A stretch of 64,000 nucleotides of DNA from Cordylochernes scorpioides (Eukaryota > Arthropoda > Arachnida > Pseudoscorpiones > Chernetidae): contig CP092864.1 of assembly GCA_030710605.1 (NCBI GenBank), positions 139,141,160 to 139,205,159 of the forward strand, given 5' to 3'. The notes beneath the pieces were generated by a model. The model saw only the letters and a program-made list of their open reading frames with translations. It was not told the origin of the DNA and made no database searches. Both the position numbers and the translations under genes were made by a program. Below, one piece after another: positions 49,521 through 60,155 of the stretch (position 1 is its first letter; the number at the start of each line of letters is the position of its first letter).

Positions 49521-49761
49521 TGTAGTGTTGAAAATAATTAGCCAGTCGGTTAATTAACTTAACAAACAAAAAGATAGTTTTTATTATTCTATATAAAGAG
49601 AAAGAAGGAAATATCTAAAAGATTAAATAGTAAACAACGAGCGAAGAAGAAGGAATAAGTCTCGTGCCCACGCGGCCTTGCACGGGTTACTTCCACAGGC
49701 AGTGACGTCAGCTCCAGAGTTGCCGAGCCAGCAATTTCACTATGAAGTCGGCTTTGGTACA
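49521..49761 (-). repeat. Gypsy-E 5' LTR (short form)
   Basis: 241 bp. Matches the 3' LTR outside a ~146-bp deletion between two TTCACTAT repeats and one ~14-bp indel. The minus-strand CTTTATATAGAATAAT region could be a TATA box. Confidence 0.85.
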
Positions 49762-49765
49762 ATAT

Positions 49766-50050
49766 TATATTTTTAGATTGGGATTATTAGCTATTATGTA
49801 AAAATATCAACTCTGTTGAAATTTAATTTTGTATTTATATATAAATAAAATTAACTCTGTTGATTTTTTTGTATTTAATCGATAACAGCGAAGTTACGCA
49901 TGTTAATGTTAGGGAAAAATATTTTGATGTTAAGCAAAACCTGCTCCATCTCGTTTTACATAAATGTTGAAAATTTGGTCGAAATTTATGCATTGTAACG
50001 AAAGTTTTTAGTGATGTCCTCTTATGAAATTTGCATTTTATTAATATAGA
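49766..50050 (-). mobile_element. Helitron 5' part interrupted by Gypsy-E
   Basis: Same sequence as 42240-42530 and 43675-43966 (GGGATTATTAGCTA, AACTCTGTTGAAATTTAATT, ACAGCGAAGTTACGCATG) and ends in ATTAATATAGA. It shows that Gypsy-E landed in a third copy of this Helitron region. Confidence 0.65.
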
Positions 50051-51555
50051 CTAGCGGATGTACCCGGCTTCGCCCAGGTTTTTCTCGAGGGATTGTTTTG
50101 TAGTCTAGTAATAAGAAAATATACTACACCTAAAAAATATCAGAGAAAAGAGAAACCGGAAGGTGAACAGAAAAATGCTTACAATGGATGTTATGTTTAC
50201 GATATCAAGTTAAATAAAAACAAAGATAAAATTTGCATATGTTGGTCACTATAAATTTGTATATTTGTTAGGCGAAATTAGAAACATGATAAAACAATTG
50301 GGTATTTAAAAACAAATGTAGAAATAAAAGTTGAAGTATAATAAACAATGTTAAAGATTAGTTTTAATTATTAATCAAGATTGTGTGTGAATATGTGAGA
50401 AAGATGTAATATCGTTGTTTTCTTGGCCGACTGTTTTGCATATGGTGTTATCTTAAAATTGCTTGTTTTGAATATTTTTTAGATTGAGATTATTAGCTAG
50501 TATATGTAAAAAAATTAACTCTGTTGAAATTTAATTTTGTATTTATATATAACAACAACAAAAAGCCTTTATTCAGGGTCACTGACCCTATACAGGATTC
50601 ACCAGAGGTATGCATAAGAACAAAGCAGTGAGACAAAGGAAATAGCGATATATACAGAAGAAAAGGAAAAAAACAAGAAAGAGAAAGAGGGAAGCAAGAA
50701 AAACAACACATAAAGAGGAGCAGTAAGAAAGTGAGGAGTGAGTGTCACTTGGCCTTCTTCTGAGATATGGACTTGTGGAAACCATAAAACGCCGTAGCAA
50801 TGTACTTATTATGGGTCATATTGTCAATTATTGATGGAAGTGAAGCACAGAGTTGCCCAGTTTTGAGCATAAGGGTTCTTCTTTCTTCTTTCAGAGCATA
50901 GCAATCAAAAATATAGTGAGTGATTTCATTTTTCAGTTTTGAATTACAGGAGGTACAAATCGGGTCCTCACCGCAGAGCATCTTGGTGTGGTTTTCTCTA
51001 AAAAATTTCCATCTGCTATTTGCTTTTGAATATATGTAGACAGTTTATCTAAGTTATGCAGCTGTATTTGGTTTGGAGGAAGGTATACAAATATCAAACA
51101 GATAACATGTTGGAGGGCTCTTGTGTTTGTTGATAAGAAAATAGATAACCAAGTGCCATCCTTTTCTGAATTGTCTAATCTATGTCTCGCGAATTTTCAG
51201 AAAAAATTGCATTGTCAGCGTCTTGAAAATCGAATTTACATGTATTTGTGTCGAAGTATCTTTCCGTTATTTGATTGTTGGGTGGAGAATTAATTTGTGA
51301 TTTTGATGTCGTATTTCTTCTATTTACACAATTGTGTATTTATATATAAATAAAATTAACTCTGTTGATTTTTTTTGTATTTAATCGATAACAGCGAAGT
51401 TACGCATGTTAATGTTAGGAAATATATTTTGATGTTAAGCAAGACCTGCTCCATCTCGTTTTACATAAATGTTGAAAATTTGGTTGAAATTGATGCATTG
51501 TAACGAAAGTTTTTAGTGATGTCCACTTATGAAATTTCCATTTTATTAATATAGA
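50051..51555 (-). mobile_element. Helitron with a LINE inserted in it
   Basis: Left end CTAGCGGATGTACCCGGCTTCGCC; right end ATTTTATTAATATAGA at 51555. Collinear with 42.2-42.5 kb on both sides of the insertion (50551-51330). The internal sequence near 50100-50420 is not shared with the other copies. Confidence 0.65.
50551..51330 (-). pseudogene. 5'-truncated LINE (Jockey/R1-type C terminus)
   Basis: Bounded by a ~14-bp target duplication (tgtatttatatata, at ~50537 and ~51330). On the minus strand the 3' end is a short TTG repeat after AATAAAGGC. The open frame 50745-50981 has MLCGEDPICTSCNSKLKNEI THYIFDC: the CxxC...H....C finger of LINE ORF2 tails. Upstream frames are broken. About 780 bp long. 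Confidence 0.65.
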
Positions 51556-51688
51556 TATCACTACCAATGCTTGTATATAGCCTCTCTATAACCACAACTA
51601 ATTTTCCCACAAAAATTATTTTTTCCCTTTACAGAACTCACTCAGGTTTACCCCTTCTTGAATTCTTCACATGTAGGGGGCGCATCTG
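51556..51688 (+). repeat. 3' end of a Gypsy-A element (polypurine tract side)
   Basis: Matches the region before the 3' LTR of copy 1 (AACTCACTCAGGTTTACCCCTTCTTGAATTCTTCACATGTAGGGGG compared with 31540-31590, in part). The tract AGGGGGCGCATC adjoins the LTR start. Confidence 0.5.
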
Positions 51689-52159
51689 TCATAATTTGTA
51701 CATAACTGGATGTAATCCCACCACAATATGTATGCAATGTATGTTTTAAAAGATTTTAATAAAAACAAGGCTTAGAAAACACCAGCCAATCAAAACCCTG
51801 AATAGTTTTCATGTTAAATCGCGAACTGAGATTAGTCAGTTGGGACCTGGACAGCATCGAGTTAGCACTTGGACCGACCAAGGAACCGGTTAGAAGCCAG
51901 CCACCACCCTCTCAAACGATCAGATAAGTCTAATCCTCAATCATGTGAACAGCCATAGTTAATAGCCAACTCAGCCAAAAATAGCTTCAACCCCTTTCTC
52001 CCTAGATCGCTAGCCTTTTCCAATCCAAATCCTGTGTTTTTCGTTATTTTCCCCTGTGAGAACATCTTGTCACTTCAGCCAACGACTGCGCCCATCAATT
52101 CAATCAATCACCAATCAATTCAACCCATCAATCCCAAAAGGAAAACGTCCCGACGTTAC
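51689..52159 (+). repeat. Gypsy-A LTR with a ~200-bp internal deletion
   Basis: TGTCATAATTTGTACATAAC to CCCGACGTTACA, nearly identical to 32243-32922 apart from the missing segment after AAGGCTTAGAA. It has a polypurine-tract side on the left and a gag leader on the right. Confidence 0.7.
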
Positions 52160-52417
52160 AGTGAGTCGACAGGATTCTACAGTGTAATACATCAAATATT
52201 ACAGTGGTAACTTCCAGCGTTACAGTGAGTCGACAGGATTCTACAGTGTAATACATCAAATATTACAGTGGTAACTTCCAACGTTACAGTGAGTCGACAG
52301 GATTCTACAGTGTAATACATCAAATATTACAGTGGTAACTTCCAACGTTACAGTGAGTCGACAGGATTCTACAGTGTAATACATCAAATATTACAGTGGT
52401 AACTTCCAACGTTACAT
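52151..52417 (+). repeat. 64-bp leader repeat, four copies
   Basis: Four units (TTACAGTGAGTCGACAGGAT..., AATACATCAAATATTACAGT), the last truncated in AACGTTACATATATATATTG. Two units are present at 32923-33064. The gag that should follow is absent. Confidence 0.85.
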
Positions 52418-52862
52418 ATATATATTGATAGCTCAATGTCTTCAATTTTTTATTTGTGTGATATCATTTTAAAAAATATTTTGCCATTTTCACTTATATT
52501 TTATTTCAAATTTCACAATTTTACATTTAAATTTATTTTAATATTTTATTTCAACCAACTTTCAAACATTTTTTGCGCTTTGTGTTTTCGTTAAAAATTT
52601 TAGTCGAAAATTTTCTTTTATATTGTGGCGAAGAAATATTTTATTATTTAATTTAATATTATTCAATGAAAATATATTTAACAGATTATAAAAATATATA
52701 TTAATCTGTATTTGTGAAATCATCTTTAAAATATTTATTTGCTTGCTTGCTTAAGATTCTCTAGCTGGAAAATAGTTTTTTGGGGCTGACCGGTTAATAA
52801 TTGTCGACTCGTCGCTGTGACGTCATCAATAAATACTTTTACATCTTAGGATATTTCAAGGC

Positions 52863-53750
52863 GTGATTTCTACGCTACAACTGGTGGAGAGACTGGACCG
52901 ATACCCATTAAGAAATAAAAGAAAAATTGATTCTGTTGAACCAGAAGAAACTTCTATGAATGTAAAGAAGGAAGATACTCAGGTAAGCAACTACGTTGTT
53001 CAACATCTGCCAAGGAACCCTTCCATTTTCTCCGGGGAGGATGGTGAAGATCTCCAAAAATGGTTAAAAGGGTATGCACGTGTGGCAAGGTACAACCATT
53101 GGGACGAAACCCTTTGTCTTACTAAAGATTATTTTTATCTGTCTGGAACTGCTCTCAAATGGTTTGAGAACAACGAAGAAAGCATACAGACTTGGAAGGA
53201 ATTCACATCTCAATTAGAGAATGTGTTCGGAAAAAAAGAAAATTCAAAATTGCAAGCGGAGAAGAAACTTAAAACACGGGCACAATTAAAAGGTGAAAGT
53301 ACCGAATGTTACATCCAGGATGTCCTGTGCTTGTGCAAAGAGGTTGATCCTCAAATGAGCGAGGAAGATAAAATCTCCCACCTCATGAAGGGGATAGCTG
53401 AGGAGCTTTATCAAGCACTCCTACCGAGGGATGTACAGAGCACCGAGCAATTCATTACAGAATGTCGCCGTGTCGAAGCGCTCCATTGTATGCGAGTTAC
53501 CCCAACCAGGTACGAGCGCCTACCAAATGTAGCCTCTCTCTGTGACAAGGATGACGGAGAAGATCTGTCATCTTTGATTAGGCCAATTGTTCGTGAGGAG
53601 GTACAGCGGGCATTAGGCTCTCCTCGGGAGGAACCAAAAAATGCTACAATCGAAGAAATTGTAATGGAGGAGATTGGAAGAACCCCCTGGCGCCAATCTC
53701 AAAGTCTAGGAGAAGTCCCCCTCAGAAGGAAAAACCACGACAGTTTTTAA
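52863..53750 (+). CDS. Gypsy-F gag, capsid region (295 aa)
   Basis: The first in-frame Met lies inside the LTR end at 52863. A more natural start is downstream, for example the Met at about 52956. Retrotrans_gag-like blocks: LPRNPSIFSGEDGEDLQKWL, LKWFENNEESIQTWKEFTSQ, CYIQDVLCLCKEVDPQMSEE and HLMKGIAEELYQALLPRDVQ. It stops at 53750. The expected zinc knuckle is found just downstream in another frame, so a single frameshift at ~53700-53750 probably truncates gag. Confidence 0.85.
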   Translation: MISTLQLVERLDRYPLRNKRKIDSVEPEETSMNVKKEDTQVSNYVVQHLPRNPSIFSGEDGEDLQKWLKGYARVARYNHWDETLCLTKDYFYLSGTALKWFENNEESIQTWKEFTSQLENVFGKKENSKLQAEKKLKTRAQLKGESTECYIQDVLCLCKEVDPQMSEEDKISHLMKGIAEELYQALLPRDVQSTEQFITECRRVEALHCMRVTPTRYERLPNVASLCDKDDGEDLSSLIRPIVREEVQRALGSPREEPKNATIEEIVMEEIGRTPWRQSQSLGEVPLRRKNHDSF

Positions 53751-54131
53751 ATACCAGATATGAGGCCGAAACGATAAGACCGCACCCTGAACCTCGATAC
53801 CCAAAACAAGGAGGAAGACGCGACACCAATGATTGGCGTACAACTGAGGGAAGGCCAATCTGTTTCTACTGCGGACGCCCAGGTCACGTCGTCCGCTATT
53901 GCCGTGACAGGAAGAGACACAATGAGGAAAGGAGAAATGACTATTTCCAAAGAAAGCAAGACGCAATGGTATCCTACAACTCTCGAGCTGAATCTCAGGA
54001 CCCCAATGACGAATCATCGAGGAAAACTTTCACTCGCTACCGAAGCCCTACTTCATATCGCGGTCGAAACAGGCAACATTTCTCACCTGCTAGAAGATCT
54101 AGCTGGACGCCCCGCCATTAAAACTAGATGA
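53751..54131 (+). pseudogene. Gypsy-F gag C terminus with zinc knuckle, shifted frame
   Basis: Continues gag in another frame: RPICFYCGRPGHVVRYCRDR is a perfect CCHC knuckle, followed by the Arg/Ser-rich tail SYRGRNRQHFSPARRSSWTP. It ends at a stop near 54120. Comparison with Gypsy-E gag shows the same order (capsid, knuckle, basic tail). Confidence 0.75.
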
Positions 54132-54380
54132 TAGACCACATTGGAGGTGAGGCCGTAAAGTTATAAAATCCCCCCCTTGCCGACCACAGTAGAAATTAGA
54201 AAAAGCTACCTTGACGTAAACATAGACCTACCAAGTCCTCATGAAGAAGATATCTCAACTGAAAGAAGACATCCACTGCATTCACCTGAAAATAACCCTG
54301 GCCATAGTACTAGTTCTTAAGACTGACGACGTAAGTCTCCTGCTGAGCATCGGGTCGATGCTCTTTATAGGAGGAGGCTA
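54132..54380 (+). other. Gypsy-F remnant between gag and 3' LTR
   Basis: ~250 bp without recognisable pol. It ends GAGCATCGGGTCGATGCTC (a small hairpin), TTTATAGGAGGAGGCTA and the 3' LTR. Confidence 0.6.
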
Positions 54381-54639
54381 TGTGGCGAAGAAATATTTTA
54401 TTATTTAATTTAATATTATTCAATGAAAATATATTTAACAGATTATAAAAATATATATCAATCTGTATTTGTGAAATCATCTTTAAAATATTTATTTGCT
54501 TGCTTGCTTAAGATTCTCTAGCTGGAAAATAGTTTTTTGGGGCTGACCGGTTAATAATTGTCGACTCGTCGCTGTGACGTCATCAATAAATATTTTACAT
54601 CTTAGGATATTTCAAGGCGTGATTTCTACGCTACAATAT

Positions 54640-56485
54640 ATATTTTGTTATTTTTATTTTTTATGCGAAAATCTTTTTACACATAGTACAAATAATTTTA
54701 AATATAAAATAGGCGTTATTGCTAATTTTCAAAATATTCACACCCATATTTTACTAAATTTATTTTGTCCATAATATAAATATATGTGATGAGGTCCTGT
54801 TGACTCTTGTAGAATCCTTTCGACCAAATCTGTGGTGAGGTATCCAGTCGACTTAATCTATGGTGTGCGATCCTGTCGACTCTCGCTATACTGTGTTGAC
54901 CGAGAGGAACAGTCAGGATGGGGAGTTTTCCAGTACCTCTCTGCACCTTGGAAGACCTTTAACAGTTCTCACAAAGTACAGGCAGTCGTGGTCGAGGCAA
55001 GTGGAAAGCTTGGGAATGTCCACACAAAAACGAAGACAGAGTTGCACTAAGAAAGTTCCGTGAGCAGATAAAAGTCGAGCTAGGAGCGCAAGATGAAGAT
55101 AGAAGAGTTCTTACTGGTCTACATGGTGGATGAGATGGACCTTGGGTACAACTGACGAGGGCTCACGCTGATGGTGAAGTGACTATATTTTTGGCTAGGG
55201 CGGAGGTCTTATATATCTTTGCCGAGAGAGGAAGTATTGCATTTCAGCAGATGCAACAAGAGCGTAGATCGGATGGCGAAATTGTACACTGGCGCCGTGG
55301 CAGTTTCCATCTTTAGACCTTGTTGTTTTGGGACTGCTACATCTCGATCTCTGCTTTAGCTCAACTCTTAATCTATTACAGAGTTTCATTTATTTATCCT
55401 CAGTTTGTACAAAGTAGATTACATATGATGATGTAATGACACATGTCAATAATGCGTATAATCATTTACAGATGTTTTTCTATTATACAACATGAAAATC
55501 TTGTTATAAGTATTATACAATATGGGGTTGTTGGTTTAAATTACCATAGATGGGCCCCGGGAGTGAAAGGGTTTATCCGGGTTTAAGCGGGTAAAGCCTC
55601 TCTAACACAGATAAGTAATTAAAATTTCTTTTAATTAATTTAAACTGTGAGGGTTAAAAAGGGCTATAACAAGATGATTTGTTTGGATATATCTGAGAAT
55701 AATAAAAATAAAGCTTGTTTAATTGAAAAGTTATAATATTGGTTATATAAAAAGATAAATTTTAGATAAAACCGTTGTTTAAATTAAATACATAATGATA
55801 TGATTATGTGAAAGAGAATTTAAAATTGTAAAATATTATTGGCGGGCGTTAGAAAGGGTTAGGGGTTAAAGAATATGCAATTGTAAGTATTACACATGCA
55901 ACCAAATACTTAGATCCAGGTGCAAAGCGAGGATATAGACTTGAGCGTCTTCCTAGGCAATGTTTCACTTGCGATCCTGTATAAGGGCTACAGTGCTTTC
56001 TCACAATTTTAGGGTTATTGGGTTAAAAAGTTGTTGAGGAAAAAGGTAATTTATTAATATGGTTCAATGGAGTGGTAGAGCCATGCGATAAGTAGAATTG
56101 TAGCGACAGTAGGTGATCTGACTTGACTTGGTATCAAAGGTTGATTGTGGTCCGCTAGAGCTGATAAAAAAGTTGAAAGTTGAAAAAAGTGAACGCTTTG
56201 TGCATGCGTTGGCAATTGTGCTCTGCGGATGATTGAAATTAACTCTTGAAGCGTGTTGAGGCCAGAAGTTGGGATTTTTAAACCTGGGGGACTGTGTTCA
56301 AAAAGTTTGTTAAAATTACGAAATCAAAAAAAAAATTGCCAATCAGTGCTGTCGTTTTTCTACGATGGTTTGAAGCAATGGCTGAAATAGATAGTGATGA
56401 AAAGTATAGGGAAGTGGTTAGAGAATATGATTGTTGTAAACGATTGTTGTAGATGCCCGATAGTTGATGATAAACATTGTCATAT
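54640..56485. other. No intact gene; part is Gypsy-A-like leader in reverse
   Basis: 54786-55060 contains several CCTGTCGACT / GTCGACTTAAT units, the reverse complement of the Gypsy-A leader core, and ends in sequence of unknown type. 55391-56485 is AT-rich. CATAGATGGGCCCCGGGAGT and GTTTATCCGGGTTTAAGCGG at ~55545-55600 recall Helitron-end sequence, but no full end is seen. Confidence 0.4.
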
Positions 56486-56822
56486 TGTTGCATCAGGTTG
56501 CGGCTTGGCAGACTCTTCAACCTTGATCCTCTCCTGTGCTGGCTATTGTATCTTACCAGAGCGTGTTTCAACCATCCTACAAACTTATATAAGCGATTAA
56601 TGAGATAACTCTACTTTAAGTAGCCTCCAGAATCCTTTATTTATTTCTCACATCAAAGAGAGCAGTGAAGTCACACAGTGTACCTAAATACAAATGATGA
56701 TTCTATAATACATATATTCTGTTTAATAAAATAAATAAATATAAAAATAAATTTGAAATCAATATATATGAAAAATAATATTACAAATTAAAATAAAATA
56801 GGTTCATTAGCATGATGCAACA
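56486..56822 (-). repeat. Gypsy-G 3' LTR
   Basis: 337 bp, plus-strand TGTTGCATCAGGTTGCGGC to CATTAGCATGATGCAACA. Contains ACTTATATAAGCG and AT-rich TTTAATAAAATAAATAAA. Differs from the 5' LTR at a handful of sites. Confidence 0.85.
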
Positions 56823-57486
56823 CTTGCCCCTCTCCTAAGGTCGTCACGTCCTCGTGAGTTACCTCATCAATTCTCTCAAAATAGGGTTTGAGTCTTGAGA
56901 CATGAATAATCAATGGGTCTTGGCCAAGATTATCTTTCGTCTCAATTAAGTAATAAACGTTAAAAAGCTTCTTTAATATTCGATATGGTCCAAAATATTT
57001 TCTCAATAGTTTTCCGATTTTCCTGACTGGTGTCCAAACTGCCACTAAATGTCCCGGTTCATAGATTATCTCATTGTGTTTTTTGTCATAGTTTCTTTTC
57101 ATTCTTTCCTGAGTCTTCTCTGTGTTGTTAATGACTACCTGTCTCGTCCTTGCAATTTTATATCTAAGTAGTTTTTTTATATATTCGTCGTAATCATCCA
57201 TGTTACTGTCCGTTGGGATATTCTCGTCGTCTAAGAGGGACATGGGTTCCCTCCCAAACAACAGGAAAAATGGAGAGTAGCCTGTGGTTTCTTGAATCGT
57301 GGTATTATACGCGTGAGTGATAAAAGACAGGATTTCGTCCCAGTTCTTCTGGTCTGTGTTCACATACATGCTGATCATATTGATTAAAGTTCTATTTAGC
57401 CGTTCCATTAGTCCGTTAGTCTGGGGGTGGTAGCTCGTTGTGAAGCAGTGTTTAACTTTGCACATTTTCATTACCTCCTTCATCAA
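56788..57486 (-). pseudogene. Gypsy-G integrase C-terminal half
   Basis: 232 codons: HCFTTSYHPQTNGLMERLNR (catalytic Glu of DD35E), DQKNWDEILSFITHAYNTTI, ETTGYSPFFLLFGREPMSLL, then GHLVAVWTPVRKIGKLLRKYFGPYRIL and VYYLIE, as in Gypsy-E. The catalytic core upstream (second Asp) is lost at the frame junction near 57486. Confidence 0.8.
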
Positions 57487-58307
57487 ATTGCTAGTGAATT
57501 TTGAACCTCTATCGCTAATAAGAAATCTTGGGGCCCCGTGACGGTTGCTTCTGATACTGCCTTTGTTTCAGCATACTTGGTATAATAATCAGTCAACACA
57601 ATTATCCACTTCCTTTTTCTTTTCGTTGATCGCAAGGGGCCAACAAAGTCGATTCCGATTCTTTCAAAAGGGTAATTAGCAGGGGGGATAGGTTGTAAAA
57701 GTCCAGAAGGCAAGTGATTTGAACCTTTCCGACTTTGGCAAAGGTGGCACGTCTTTACAAATTCGGAAACATCTTTCAGCATGGAAGGCCAATAGTATTT
57801 ATTCTTCAATCGGTGAGTAGTTCTGGCGAAACCCAGATGGCCATTCAGCATATGGTTGTGGTATTCATTCATGATTTCCTTCCTTCTCTTCTTTGGCACT
57901 ACCAGCAACCATGCCCTACCTTCAGGATTTGAATTTTTCTTGTAGAGACACCCATTTTCTTCTTTAAAGTTCTTTGTAATTGAACGCTTGTTTCCCCTAA
58001 GGTTCTCCTTAATATTCTCAATAAAATCATCCTTTTCGTCTATTATTTGATTCAGAAATTTTCTTTCATAATCTTCTTCCCAATCGTTTTCAGGTAAGGG
58101 TCTTCTAGATAGACCATCAGCGTCCAGATCTTTTTTACCCGATTTGTGTATAATTTCGAAATCATATTCCTGAATATTCAGTGCCCATTTTTCCAATCGG
58201 CCGGTCGGATCTTTCAGATTCTTAAGCCAGCATAGTGCATGATGATCAGTTAAGATTTTGAAGTGCCTTCCATATAGGTAGGGTCGTAACTTGGACATTG
58301 ACCACAC
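57483..58307 (-). pseudogene. Gypsy-G RNase H end and integrase N-terminal half
   Basis: 274 codons: MWSMSKLRPYLYGRHFKILTDHHALCWL (RNase H, catalytic Asp), ADGLSRRPL, then the integrase HHCC domain (EYHNHMLNGHLGFARTTHRL, FVKTCHLCQSRKG) and IGIDFVGPL (first catalytic Asp). The frame is disrupted at ~57500, removing the second Asp region. Confidence 0.8.
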
Positions 58308-58312
58308 AACAG

Positions 58313-58630
58313 CTAGACATTCTTTTTCGGTAGTCGAATAATTTTGCTCAGTGTTCGACTTAAATATGAGATCACCTTTTCTTTATCGCCGAACTTTTGG
58401 ACTAATGTTGCACCCAAGCCGATGTTAGATGCGTCAGTATGAATGTAAGTAGTTGCATTCGGATCAAAGTGCCCTAATATTGGGGGATTTATCAATGCTA
58501 CTTTAAGGGTTTGAAATGCTTTTTCTTGGTTTTCTGTCCAGGTAAAAGGTACATTCTTTTTTATAAAACTGGTTAATGGATCGGCAATTTTCGAAAAACC
58601 TTTGATAAAATTTCTATAATATGTACACAT
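58313..58630 (-). pseudogene. Gypsy-G RT end and RNase H start
   Basis: 105 codons: TYYRNFIKGFSKIADPLTSF, FTWTENQEKAFQTLKVALIN, then IHTDASNIGLGATLVQKFGD (first RNase H Asp). The join to neighbours needs frame changes on both sides. Confidence 0.75.
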
Positions 58631-58973
58631 TCCTAAAAATTATTGAACTTCTTTTATCTTTTTTGGGTCGAGGAAAATCTCTAATAGCCTTGATATTATG
58701 CTCCGCTGGTTTTATACCATCTTGATTAGTTATATGGCCAATAATCTCCAGTTCTTCGAAAGCAAATTGGCATTTTTTGTTGCTCAATTTTAAATTAGCC
58801 TCGCGAAAACATCTTAAAACAGCTTCTATTCTTTTGAGATGTGTTGAAAACTCCGAGCTATATATGATTACGTCATCTAGATAACATAAGCAAATTTGCC
58901 ATCTAAGATTACCAAGCATATTTCCCATGTTCCTCTCAAATGTAGCAGGGGCATTGATTAGTCCAAAGGGCAT
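58614..58973 (-). pseudogene. Gypsy-G RT, palm segment with YLDD
   Basis: 119 codons: MPFGLINAPATFERNMGNML, LCYLDDVIIYSSEFSTHLKR, CQFAFEELEIIGHITNQDGI. Motifs B, C and D of Gypsy RT with an intact YLDD. Confidence 0.8.
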
Positions 58974-59048
58974 TACGTTGTACTCATATAGGCCATGTGC
59001 TGTAGTGAAGGCTGTCTTTTCTTTATCTTTCTCCTCAACCTCTACTTG

Positions 59049-59624
59049 TCAATATCCTGATTTAAGGTCAATTGCTGAAAAGTATTTGGATCCTTGAAGT
59101 GTATCCAATACTTCATCAATTCTGGGAATTGGGTAAACATCCTTCACTGTTACATCATTCAATTTTCTGTAGTCAACGTAAAATCTGTACTTACCATCTC
59201 GCTTCTTGACCAAGATTACAGGGAAGGACCATGGACTCGAGGATGGTCTAATTATGCCGTCTCTGAGCATTTCATCAATTTGCTCTTTTATGATTTCTCG
59301 CTCTTTCGCGCTCACCCTATACGGCTTGTGTTTGATAGGTTTCGCGCCTTTTGTATCAATCCGATGTTTCGCTAAGTTGGATCTTCCTAATCCCGACGAA
59401 AACAAATCCGCGTACTTTTCCAAAACTTGTTTCAATTGCTCCTTTTCCTTATATGATAAATTTTCGTTTATCTGAAATTGGGGTTCTTCATGCTCTTTTT
59501 GTTCACTTTCTTCCATAAGATTCACTTCGGCTGGCTGGCTTCCAAAGCACAATGTTTGGTTTTTTAATATTTTTAATGGTCGAGGGTAAGGGTTTGTTAT
59601 CCAGATATATGTTTCCTTATTCAC
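59049..59624 (-). pseudogene. Gypsy-G RT N-terminal segment
   Basis: 191 codons: KHRIDTKGAKPIKHKPYRVS, SPWSFPVILVKKRDGKYRFY (Phe/Tyr where Cys-Val is usual), VDYRKLNDVT, VYPIPRIDEVLDTLQGSKYF and SAIDLKSGY (motif A Asp). A stop follows motif A at ~59049. Confidence 0.8.
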
Positions 59625-59648
59625 AACATTTATTAAGCTTCTCGCTAG

Positions 59649-60155
59649 TCAAAGTCCATTTGTTTGAAACATTTTATGGTTCTCCTCGATGATGTATTCG
59701 CCATCCTCTGCTTCTACAAATGCCTTAATCAATTTAATAGAAAGTTCTGGTATAATGGCATCCTTTGCACTTTTTATTTTCTTCTGTTGATATTTGATTA
59801 CGTCACGATTTCCTGTCAAGTCATATTTGATTATTTCACGCTGACAATCAATATTTGCGTTCATTTTCTTAAGAAAATCTCGTCCAAGTATAAATATTCG
59901 CAAATGTGTTCTCATTATCACAAATTGATGTGTAATTGTTTTGTCATCAAATTTTATATTTAAAACAATATTTCATACGATTTTTAATTCTTTGCCATCG
60001 GGTCCGGAGCACATTTTATCAGGATTTATTATTTCAAGACCTGTATTAAGAGCTGTACTAAGGTCGACCACTGAAAGATCGGCGCCTGAATCAATCAAAG
60101 CTTCGCAGATACCGATTCTGTCCACGTTAATGTTCATTTTATATTTGGGGTCCAA
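59649..60155 (-). pseudogene. Gypsy-G protease, two frames
   Basis: 59973-60155 has CEALIDSGADLSVVDLSTAL, in which the active-site triplet is DSG. 59649-59921 has RIFILGRDFLKKMNANIDCQ, the ILG.DFL protease C-terminal motif. A frame break separates the halves. Confidence 0.7.

Larger units (their letters stand above)
44249..49761 (-). mobile_element. Nearly intact Gypsy LTR retrotransposon (Gypsy-E)
   Basis: 5.5 kb on the minus strand. LTRs: 49521-49761 (5') and 44249-44614 (3'). Target duplication ATAT (44245-44248, 49762-49765). The primer site after the 5' LTR (minus strand TGGTGGAGACGCCGGG) resembles the complement of a tRNA-Ala 3' end. The polypurine tract GGAAAAGGGAG lies next to the 3' LTR. 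Gag at 48450-49466 and an intact 1168-codon pol at 44650-48156. Only gag has a visible lesion (one stop). Confidence 0.92.
52624..54635 (+). mobile_element. Young gag-only LTR element (Gypsy-F)
   Basis: 2012 bp: LTRs 52624-52879 and 54381-54635 (~99% identical; I see one substitution and one indel), target duplication ATAT (52620-52623, 54636-54639), primer site TGGTGGAGAGACTGG starting 2 nt after the LTR, polypurine tract GGAGGAGG before the 3' LTR. The interior codes for gag only; no protease, RT or integrase. A recent, trans-mobilised element related to Gypsy-E. Confidence 0.9.

Noticed and set aside
55195..56571. Short ORFs around 55-56.5 kb as genes
   Set aside because: Under 100 codons, no recognisable domain, overlapping repeats and LTR sequence.
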